This document shows positions 44,530 through 54,040 of a stretch of 64,000 nucleotides of DNA, piece by piece (position 1 is the first letter of the stretch; every line of letters begins with the position of its first letter). This stretch comes from Anisodus tanguticus (Eukaryota; Streptophyta; Magnoliopsida; Solanales; Solanaceae), in the NCBI GenBank assembly GCA_034509755.1, contig CM067541.1:4080001-4144000 (forward strand). The letters run 5' to 3'. The translations under genes were made by a program, and so were the position numbers. The notes below the pieces were generated by a model. The model was not told the origin of the DNA, ran no database searches, and saw only the letters and a list, made by a program, of their open reading frames with translations.

Positions 44530-44530
<1 letters not shown>
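42858..44530. other. intergenic DNA with worn repeats
   Basis: A 45-bp tandem pair (GACAAGTATTGTGATGGAGTTCGAA and GACAAGTACTCTGATGAAGTTCAAA, by position 42985 and 43034) is visible. From 43370 to 43680 is a segment with GTGTTCGGGTGAACACCC, a small palindrome, and a preceding TTGAGGTTCTAAATTCAAACC word (minus), reminiscent of a tRNA-derived repeat. No gene is seen. Confidence 0.4.

Positions 44531-44531
<1 letters not shown>

Positions 44532-44571
<40 letters not shown>
44532..44571. repeat. (AT)n microsatellite
   Basis: About 18 uninterrupted AT units precede TTTCTC. A poly-C tract of some 27 bases follows further on, at 44931-44958, inside the Copia leader. Confidence 0.95.
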
Positions 44572-44573
<2 letters not shown>

Positions 44574-44765
44574 CTCATACATAACTTAACACTTGTATTA
44601 TTTAACTCCACCAACCAAATACAACATAAGTTACGTGGTAATTACTTTTTCTCATAGGGCAACCATGCTTTACGGGCAACCATGCTTTACCTTAGTTATG
44701 CTGAGATTATTTTTTTCTAATCCCTCCTATTACATTTTATATGATGCAAATCCTTCGGTGAAAAA

Positions 44766-47700
44766 TAGTGTAATTATATAAAGTAGAGATCTTTCTCCAA
44801 TTAGGTTTGTAAATTGTAAACACATATAAATATTGCATTAACGATAAGCCTCCAACCAAGGAGAATTACATTATTCTACATGGTATCAAGAGTCAAACTC
44901 TAACACCCTAAAATTCTTTCTTTCGACCGCCACCCCCCCCCCCCCCCCCCCCCCCCCCAAACCCTAAAGGATTTTCGCCACCCCTCTCATCTCTTCCCAA
45001 ACTTCCAGCGGCAACATGGGTTCTCATGATTTCTCCTCCTCCACATAAGACGTCACACATCCTCCTCCTCACTCCTCCTCTACCAACCCCTTTCATCAGA
45101 CTTTCGCCGTCACAAATATCAAGAACTTTATCCATTTGTTTGTGATCAAGTGGATGGACAATACTCTTCGTGGGTAGAATTATTTCAAATTCATGTTTGT
45201 GCCTACAACGTTCTTGATCACATCGACACCATCATACCCCGTCCGCCTGACATTGACAACACAACATGGAAAAGGCTTGATGTTATCGTCAAGCAATGAA
45301 TATATGGCATTGTATCCAAGGATCTACTTCATACTAATATGAAGGCAGGTGTTTCGGCTCACGAACTATGGACAAGACTAGAGAAAATCTTTCAAGACAA
45401 CAAACATACTTGTGCCGTCTATTTGGAGGAATAATTCAATAACACCCGTCTTGAAAAATTTGCGAATATGTCTGACCATTGCAAACAATTGAAATTAGTT
45501 GCGGATCAATTAGCTAATGTAGGCACAGCGATTTCAGAAACGAAGATGGTTTTGCAACTAATAAATGATTTGTCAAATGGTGAGTACGACACACTTGCGA
45601 TGATGATTCAACAAGTTGATCCCCTCCCTAGTTTCAACAAGGCCCAATCACAATTGCTCTTGGAGGATACTAGGCGTGCCAAACAGGACGAACATAATCA
45701 AAAGGCGTTGATAGTTGATGCACCGGTGACCACTACCACACCCGTCGGCCAGCCGCAACACACGGACAACCAACAGCCGCGGGGCGATCGCGGTGGCGGC
45801 CGGGGCAGAGGTCGTGGTAACGGCCATGGTGGCAAGGAAAAAGGACGCGGGGGACAGTCCAATTCCGGCGGCCAACCACAACAAGCCCAATACCTATCTT
45901 AGTGGTCGGCTCACTACCTTGGCCTATTTTCGGAACCTGGGCCTCGTCCACATATTCCTACCCGAATATCTCAGCCTAAGGCACTGCCCAGTGGCAGCAA
46001 CCCAGTTTTTTGGGCCTTCCTCCAGGCCAACGTCTGAGGGCCCGTCCACAACAGGCCTACTTCTCGGCAGCCCAACATTAACAACAACTGTACGACCTCC
46101 TTACCCCTATCGAACTGGGCCAGGCCTACAACACCATGAATTTACAACAGCCCGACGATGCCTGCTATATGGATACGGGCGCCACATCCTACCTCACTCG
46201 TAACTTCGGTAATCTTTCTCAACTGTTAATTTGAACAATCCTCAATTTATTTTGGTCGGAAATGACAATTGCATTCCAATTCAAGGCTATGGCACCACTC
46301 AAACTCCACCACCTCACCCCCTCTTTTCCCTAAAAAAATGTCTTATATGTTCCTAACATTATTAAAAACTTAATCTCTATTAGGAAATTTGCTAGTGACA
46401 ATTTCGTATCTATTAAGTTTGACCCTTTTGGTTTTTCTGTGAAGGACCTACGTACGGGGACAACTCTTACGAGATGCAATAGTGTGGGGGCCATATATCC
46501 TTTCTCTTCCAATTTCATTGCAAGTGTCAATCCACATACATCTCTAGCTGCAATCTCTCCTTCAACCTGGCACAGCCGACTTGGACACCCAAGAGCACCA
46601 ATTTTTAACTTTCTTAGAAGTCACAATTTGATTCAATGTAATAAAGGGAAATTTACCCACAACTACTATTCTTGTCCACTAGGAAAACATGTTACTTCCT
46701 TTTAAGTCATCTTTGAGTGTTACTTTCTCTTCATTTGATATCATTCATGCAGATTTATGGACATCTCCCATTACTAGCAAACTAGGTCATAAATATTATT
46801 AGATGACTTCTCTCATTTTCTTTGGGTCTATCCCCTCAAATATAAGTCTCAAGTCTACTCCTCCTTTTTTGAATTTCGATCCTACGTCAAAACGCAATTT
46901 GAAAAGAACATTAAATCATTTCAATGTGATAATGGTCATGAGTTTAATAATTCACCCTTTTATAAATTTTGTACGGACAATGGCATGGTGTTTCGATTCT
47001 CTTGCCCCATACCTCACCTCAAAATAGTAAAGTCGAAAGAATTCTTCGCATCATTAATAATATGATATGTACTATGCTATTTCATGTTTCTCTTCCCCTC
47101 CCTTTTAGGTCTACGCGTTACAAATGGTAGCATACCTTCTTAATATATTACCTACCCGTACCCTTCAGAATAAAACTCCTACCAAAATTCTATTCCGTTT
47201 AGTCCCTTTCTATGCTCACCTCCGAATCTTTGGCTGTCTATGTTACCCTAATCTCGCCTCCACAGCTCCTCACAAATTAGCACCTAGGACTACTCCTTGC
47301 ATCTTCTTGGATTATTCGTTAAACCATAAGGGGTACATATGCTGTGATTTGTCCACAAATAAAGTCTTAGTCTCTCGCCATGTCACGTTTGAGAAGCACA
47401 TCTTCCTTTTTGTAAATGTCCAAAAATTTCAAGTCATTGACTATGACTTTCTTGACGATTCGGACACTTTCCCCCTGTTTAATAATATGATCCATGGAGC
47501 TAGTAGTTCGACTCAAAACCCACTGCCCCGGCCATCTCCCCCATTACCCATTACTCCCGTCACCTCCCACTGCCCCATGGCCATCCCGTGACAACCCAAC
47601 TGCTCCACTACCACCCGTAATCTCCCACGGCCTACCCATTGATCCCGTGATAACCCCACTGCCCCACTGCCACCCGATACCGTCACCGACCCCTTAGCCC

Positions 47701-49552
47701 CCATCGACCAACCCCTTTCCCTCAAGTCTCATCGCCTTCTCACAACCCCACTGCCCGAGCCCCATTATCCTATCATCGCTCCACTGCCCGAGTCCTCACC
47801 CGTTACAAAACACCCAAATAGTCTCCATTCTAACACACTATATGGAAACCCGTGCCCAACATGGGATTTTCAAACCGAAAGTCCACTTTAACCTATTTAC
47901 TCAAGCCATCTCACCAATACCTAAGAACCCAAAATTAGCCAAGCTTGATCCTAATTGGAATGCGGATATGCGTGAGTATTTTATGCGCTTACTACACAAC
48001 AAACTTGGGATCTTATCTCAAAACCATAGGGGTCAATGTGATTTGTTATATGTGGCTATATCGTCACAAATTCAGGGACAGCGGTGAGCTTGAAGGCTAT
48101 AAGGCGAGACTTGTGGCAAATGACACAGGCAACATGAGGGAATTGATTGTGGTGAGACCTTCAGTCCAGTGGTTAAACCAGCCACCATCCGCACTATTTT
48201 GAGCATTGCTATGGGAAAGAATTAGTTGATTCATCAGCTTGATGTGAAAAATACATTCTTACATGAGAATTTGAAAGAAACCGTATACATGTATCAACCA
48301 GCTTGCTTTGTGCATCCTTCGGCTCCTTAGTATGTGGGCCGGCTTTGAAAGTCACTTGATGGCTTGAAACAAGCCCCCATGGCTTGGTATGACTGCTTTG
48401 TCACTTACATCTTGAAGATTGGGTTCATGTGCAGCAAATGTGATAACTCACTTTTTATTTTTCATCGAGGTAATGAAATTGCATACCTATTGCTCTATGT
48501 GGATGACATTGTCTTGACTGCCTCCTTAGATGTGCTGAAAAATAAGATTATCACCATGCTTAAATCTGAATTTTCCATGATAGACTTAGGTAAGTTGAGT
48601 TGTTTCTTGGGGATTTTCGTGACTAGATCCAAGAATGCAATATTCTTGTGTCAGCATAAGTATCCCGAAGAGATTGTTTATAGAGCTAAAATGGAAAACT
48701 GCAAGATCATGTCCACTCCAGTCGACTCAAAGTCGAAGCTTAGCGCCGATGACGGGGATCCGGTGCTTGATCCTTCTCTTTATAGGAGTCTAGCTGGTGC
48801 ACTTCAATATCTTACCTTCACTAGGCCCGATATTATCTATGTCATTCAGTAGGTGTGTTTGTTCATGCATGCTCCCATGAAGCCTCACTTTACCGCCCTT
48901 AAACGTATCATTTGGTACGTCAAGGTTACTCTTAACTATGGATTACATCTTTATCCATCTGCACAGACCAGGCTGATATCTTATATGGACGCCAATTGGG
49001 GTGGCTATCCAGACACACGTCGATCTACTTCCGGCTATTGTGTATTTTTGGGTAATAACCTCATCTCATGGTCTGCAAAACGGCAAGCCACGCTTTCCCG
49101 TTCGAGTGCAGAAGTAGAATATAGAGGCGTTGCGAACGTTGTTGCCGAAATTTATTGGCTCAGAAACCTCTTTCTAGAGCTTCATTATCCCTTACGTAAG
49201 ACATCTCTTATCTACTGTGATAATATATCTGATGTTTACTTGTCTCATAACCCGGTTCAGCATCAACGAACCAAACATATTGAGATGGATATTCATTTTG
49301 TTCGTGAAAAGGTTGTCATGGGCCATGTTCGGGTGTTGCATGTTCCTTCTTCCTATTAGTACGCAGATATATTTACTAAGGGACTTCCTCGGTAATTGTT
49401 CCTTGACTTCAGATCCAGTCTCAGCGTCCGGTCTCCTCCCGCTCCGACTGCGGGGGTGTGATAGAGAATATATTAATATTCTTCATATATTCTGTAATTA
49501 TTATTCAAGTGTAATTATATAAAGTAGAGATCCTTCTCCAATTAGGTTTCTT
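44766..49552 (+). mobile_element. Copia retrotransposon, near complete, LTRs truncated
   Basis: About 45 bp are shared by both sides (GTAATTATATAAAGTAGAGA then TCTCCAATTAGGTTT, at 44769 and 49511). The left LTR part ends at 44880 and is followed by TGGTATCAAGAG (44881-44892), a primer-binding site close to that for initiator tRNA-Met. A purine tract (GCGGGGG, 49450-49456) precedes the right LTR beginning TGTGATAGAGAATA. The left LTR lacks its start and the right LTR its end, the latter cut by a SINE at 49553. The internal part holds gag and pol in Copia order. Confidence 0.85.
45130..49400 (+). pseudogene. Copia gag-pol polyprotein, inactivated
   Basis: Order of domains: gag (WVELFQIHVCAYNVLDHI near 45170, then 45468-45902 with LIDDL-like LINDLSNGEYDTLAMMI and a Gly/Arg-rich RGGGRGRGRGN tail, no zinc knuckle seen); protease (YMDTGATSYLTRN near 46170); GAG-pre-integrase (WHSRLGHPRAP near 46570); integrase (VIHADLWTSPI; LPTRTLQNKTPT near 47145); linker; reverse transcriptase (HQLDVKNTFL; LLYVDDIVLTAS at 48500, catalytic YVDD intact); RNase H (SYMDANWGGYPDTRRSTSGY; QRTKHIEMDIHFVREKV). 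Integrase before reverse transcriptase is the Copia order. Inactivating changes include a stop in gag (VIVKQ*IYG, 45297), one between reverse transcriptase and RNase H (VIQ*VCLF, 48850) and several frameshifts in protease and integrase. Confidence 0.9.
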
Positions 49553-49680
49553 TTCATCTGTCTTAGTCTTTGTGGACAGAGTTACCTGATACCTATTGCA
49601 AGTGAGGTGACATATATCCGGTGAAATTAATTGAGATGCGCACAAGCTGATCTGACATCACGGTTATAAAAAAAAAGATA
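49553..49680 (+). mobile_element. SINE 3' body abutting the Copia LTR
   Basis: TTTGTGGACAGAGTTACCTG, GATACCTATTGC, GTGAGGTGACATATATCCGG and CGCACAAGCTGATCTGACAT are diagnostic of a Solanaceae SINE type, ending CACGGTTATAAAAAAAAAG. It is 5'-truncated and interrupts the right LTR. Confidence 0.7.
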
Positions 49681-50059
49681 CCAAAAAGAAGAGTTACCAA
49701 ATGCATTAGCACGAGGTACTTTTGTAAGGCCTCCTTACAAATTACAAACTTAAAAGTACTTGGTAGGAAACACCAAATACATGCCCATTTTGAGCTTCTC
49801 GATGCTTTAGCCCGGCCCAGCCCTTCAATAAATGCAACACTGCCTGCCCATATATCAGATAAGATTTAGGGAAAATCACACAAATTATCCATCCGAGACC
49901 CCTCCTAAAATTAATTACCCTAAACATCCATTTGGGGCTAAATTATTACGCGTGTGCACCTGGGAATATGGCTGCCGACAATTCTATAGAAAACCTTCTT
50001 CTTACACGTGTACTAAAGGTAAGCTTGGGAACAAATGATTGCCGACAGTTCTACTGACT

Positions 50060-50865
50060 GTCACAAAATACATTATGTTTTTCAAAAATCAAATTTTATA
50101 AACTTTAATCAATAATTTAAATTATATTTTTTATTATATTAATATAAAAAAAAATTATATTATTTTTTGTATAGTTTCAGAATATTTAAATTTAAATTTT
50201 AAAATATTAAATTAATCTAATTTAATTTAACTTTAAAATTTAATTAAATTAACATTTTAAAAAAAAATATTACAAGTATTTATCACGGAAGTACAACAAA
50301 CATTAAATTCTACTAAATCTTCTTCTTTAATTTGTCTTTTCCCTTTCTTTCTTTTTATCTTTTTATTTTCTTTTCAAATATAAAAATACTAGTTAATTAT
50401 TTTTAGACTAGTAAAAATATAAGAAAACTAAAGAATTAGACTACAACATAAAGTAATTAAGAAAAATACTAAGGTCACTAACTCATTTATTAAAAATAAT
50501 ATGAATATATAAAATACTAAAGTCACTTTTAGTTTGTCTTCTTTTCTTATTTTGTCTTTTTCTAATTTTATTTTTTTTAATTTGTTTTTATTTTTGTTTT
50601 CTTTTAATATAAAAATTTAGAAAAAATAATAAAATTAAAAATCAAACCACAACAAGAAAATATATTCTTATGATTTTTTTATTTTGAAAATAAAATAAAA
50701 CTTGTATTTAATTTTGACTTTATCTTTTGTTATTTGTTTTTGTAAAATTTAATTTGATATATATCATGTATATACATAGAGGATAAAATTGTATTTTTCT
50801 TGAAAGAATGAATCATTCCTCTAGATACTCTGTCAGTATGTAGTATATAATATATATCATTTCAA
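50060..50865. repeat. A/T-only stretch, T-rich on the plus strand
   Basis: Almost pure A/T from 50080 to 50270, then T-rich with TTCTTTTC/TTGTCTTTT words to 50760. It forms the left flank of the hairpin array and has the complementary bias of the right flank. Confidence 0.7.
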
Positions 50866-51508
50866 TATATTTTTATACCATGATGGTATTATGGAGGACC
50901 GTTGAAGAGTGTCTCATTGAAGGATTGCAGCAGTTCTGCATGATACCATCTCAGTATATTTTTTTATCATGACGGTATCATGGAGGACTGTTGAAGAGTG
51001 TTTTATTGAAGGACTGCAGTAGTCCTGCATGATAAAATCTTAGTATATTTTTATACCATATGATACCATAGAGGACTGAAAATTTTTATTCAATGACTTT
51101 AGCAGTTCTTCATGATACCATCATGGTATATACCCTATTAGTATATTTTTATACCATAATGGTATCATGGAGGACTGTCGAAGAGTGCTTCATTGAAGGA
51201 CTGTAGCTGTCCTGCATGATACCATCTGAGTATATTTTTATATCATGACGGTATCATAGAGGACTGGAGACTTTTATTCAAGGACTTCAACAGTCCTTTA
51301 TGATACCATCATGTTATATATCATCTCAGTATATTTTTATACTATGATGGTATCATGGATGACTGTTGAAGAATGTTAAATTGAAGGACTACAACAGTCC
51401 TGCATGATACCATCGCAGTATATTTTTATATTATGATGGTATCATGGAGGACTGTTGAAGAGTGTTCGATTGAAGGACTGCAACAGTCCTATATGATACC
51501 ATCTCAGT
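50866..51508 (+). repeat. tandem array of seven hairpin-forming units
   Basis: Units start with ATATTTTTATAC/T at 50866, 50956, 51044, 51143, 51232, 51331 and 51420. Five are 88-90 bp (type A) and two (third and fifth) are 99 bp (type B), giving the order A-A-B-A-B-A-A. Each unit holds a GGTATCATGGAGGACTG-like arm and a CAGTCCTGCATGATACC-like arm that pair. In units 6 and 7 the stem is 23 bp (51346-51368 with 51392-51414; 51435-51457 with 51481-51503), two mismatches each, with a 23-nt loop. There is no open frame or TE terminus. Confidence 0.9.
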
Positions 51509-51539
51509 ATATTTCAACTGCAATTGATTTGATATACAA

Positions 51540-52490
51540 TATGCTAGAATAAATTATTTTTTGAGATATAAAAAATAAAATAAATAGAAAAGATAATATA
51601 TTAGTTATTCATTTTATTGAAAAATATAAAGAAGTCAAAAAATTTGTAGAATTAAATTATGTAAAAAATAAAAAAAAATTTGGAAAAATGTAAATTAGAA
51701 AAGGAGTAAAAATAAATAAAAATCACCTAAAATTTGAAAACAATTATAGGAAAAAGGTGAATGAAATTAGATTATGGAGATAAAAAAGAAAATAAAAAGA
51801 AACAAATAAAATTGAAAAAGAAACAAGTAATAAAAAAATAAAATAGAAAATAGAAAAAAATGAAAAAGAAAGAAGTTAGAATTAAATATGATATCGGATT
51901 ATGGTGAAAATGAAAATAAAATATTGTATGAAAAAATAAATGAACAAAAAAAGAGAAAAAAAAAAAAAATAAAAAATAAAAAATAAAAGAAATAAAAAGT
52001 ATAAGAAGTAGAGAAATAAAAAAGAAAAGAAGAAAAAAGAGACAATTAACATAGAAAAAAAAGAAATAAGGAAATAAAAAAAGAATAGAAAAAAGGAAAT
52101 GAAAGAAGCTAGAATTAAATATGAAATTATATTATAATAAAAATAAAATAAAATATAGTATGAAAAAACAAATGAACAAAAAAATGAGAAAAGAAATGAG
52201 AAAAAGAAAAGAATAAAAGAATAAAAGAAAGAAAAGAAGATAAGAAGTAGAGAAATAAAAAAGAAAAGAAGAAAAAAGAGATAATTTAATAAAAAAAGAA
52301 AAAAAGGAAATGAAAGAAGCTAGAATTAAATATGGAATTAGATTATGGTGAAATAAGAAAATAAAAAATACTTTTTTTGAAAAAAGATAAATGAAACAAA
52401 AAAGAAGAAAAAAGAAAAAAATAAAGAAAAAAATATATGAGAAAATAGGCTAAAAGAAGAATAGAAGTAGAGAAATAATAAAAAAAGACA
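51540..52490 (+). repeat. A-rich simple sequence with three 210-235 bp units
   Basis: The plus strand is nearly free of C and made of AAATAAAAAGAAA-type words. A longer period shows as AAGAAG(T/C)TAGAATTAAATATG at 51866, 52100 and 52310, each followed by ATTATGGTGAAAA-like and TGAAAAAAxAAATGAAC segments. Confidence 0.75.
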
Positions 52491-52619
52491 ATTACCTACA
52501 AAGGCTATAATGGATATTAAGGATAAATTGTTTTGGAAATATTAACATAATGGGGTTATGAAAAGGTAATTATTTTGTATTTAGTGGGCATGAGTGTTCT
52601 TTCCCCTAAGATTTACTCT

Positions 52620-53659
52620 CCTAAACTCCAGTATGGCTGTGTATTTATTTCATTTTATATGACAATTTTTTTGACACTTTCATATATACTTTAGAAACTC
52701 TCTAATTTTAAGATTTATTTTACACATAGTACTTACTTTTATTGGAATGACATAGCATGCTGCACCACTAAATTCTAGGAATATTTTTGATATGTCATTA
52801 TGCTGGAAATTCAGGAAGGAGGAGCATTCTTAAGAGAAAGACTCTTATATTTATTAAAGATAAAAAAGGACTTAATGAAGTGAGCTTGGTATCGCGGAAA
52901 ACCGGGTGGAGAAGAGAAGGGACTCCCCCAAAAGAGGCCCGGCGGAACTTCTTTCGTTATCCCCTATCACATAAAGAAAATGCAAAAAGGAGCATCTCAA
53001 CCAACCTCAAATCCTTCTTTTTTTTCCTACCGAACAAATCTGTCATGATTCTTCAGAGTGTCGTGAAATCACGGTTCATCTCATATATATATATATATAT
53101 ATAAAAGTAAGCATCTCTTGTAAAATATGAGCAACCCTAAATTCTTCTAGAGCCCAAACCTTCATTTCTCCTACCCGATGTCCCCTTGTTTGGCTCTTCC
53201 TCTAAGGGATTGTTGTGTAACACGCGCAAACTCTCCTGAAGACAAGCGGAAGAAATGATTTTTCTTACTTTACTCAACTTGCTTATATAAAACGGTTATA
53301 GTGATCAAGTATTTAAAGAAATTCTCTAACATGTACCTAGTCCAGTATATATATTATACTTTAATTATATCTTTGTCTTAATTCCTAGTACATGAACTAG
53401 CTAACAAGCTAATCATGAATTATTTATCATGTCTCCCATAAAGCTATAAAACCTTTTCTTCTTCCAACACAGGATTATATATATATATATATATATATAT
53501 AACATATGTGTTAAAAAGGCTTTTTTACCTATTAAATTAAGTGCTCAATCCAACACCATTGTATAATATGAAATGAAGAGAGTTTAATATATGCTGCTAA
53601 ATAAATGCAAATGGTAAAGAGGCAAAAATCAGTTTGACATGGTCCTTGATACTCTCTAC
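52620..53659. other. intergenic DNA, possible organelle-derived piece
   Basis: 52640-52790 resembles half of a worn Stowaway-like element. The segment 52860-53060 (GCTTGGTATCGCGGAAAACC, GAAGGGACTCCCCCAAAAG, CTTTCGTTATCCCCTATCAC) has a base composition and wording like plant mitochondrial intergenic DNA and gives a 105-codon frame (52787-53104) without a known domain. Microsatellites (AT)n lie at 53081-53102 and 53473-53500. Confidence 0.35.
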
Positions 53660-53675
53660 ATACCTACAAAAGCAT

Positions 53676-53856
53676 ACTCGCAAGGATAGCCAAGTTAGTG
53701 TAGCAGTAGAGCGCGGAACCGCAAGGTCACGAGTTCGATCCCCGCATAAACCTTCTTGGTTGAGCCTGTGCCCAGTGTGGTTAATCGGCTGACGTGGTTT
53801 GCAGGCTATTGCGTCAGTCCGGGGTTTACCCTCCTTCGTCAACAAAAAAAAAAAAA
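53676..53856 (+). mobile_element. full-length SINE with perfect 16-bp duplication
   Basis: ATACCTACAAAAGCAT flanks the element at 53660-53675 and 53857-53872. The tRNA-like head has a box A region (TTAGTGTAGCAGTAGAGCG, 53695) and a box B (GAGTTCGATCCC, 53730), followed by a body (GAGCCTGTGCCCAGTGTGG; CCGGGGTTTACCCTCC) and a 14-A tail. It is a pol III-transcribed retroposon mobilised by LINE machinery; the clean duplication and tail suggest a recent insertion. Confidence 0.9.
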
Positions 53857-54040
53857 ATACCTACAAAAGCATTACTTATTTCACTCAGAGAATCTCTTCA
53901 AGGAAAATGTCCAAAGCTGGGAAACGTAATGAAATGCATAAAACCAATGAATTTTGTATAACTCCCACCCCACAAAAAAAAAAAAGGTAAAAGGGAAGAC
54001 ACACATTCTATTTGTTATGAATGACTCAGATTCCTTTCTG

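Noticed and set aside
45648..45951. Minus-strand frames over the Copia gag tail
   Set aside because: They are antisense shadows of the Gly/Arg-rich gag C-terminus.
50866..51508. CRISPR-like array
   Set aside because: Units are contiguous tandem repeats without unique spacers, in a plant nuclear genome; the hairpins are within units, not in separated repeats.
52787..53104. 105-codon open frame
   Set aside because: No domain, ends in an (AT)n microsatellite, and the middle looks like inserted organelle-type DNA rather than a nuclear gene.
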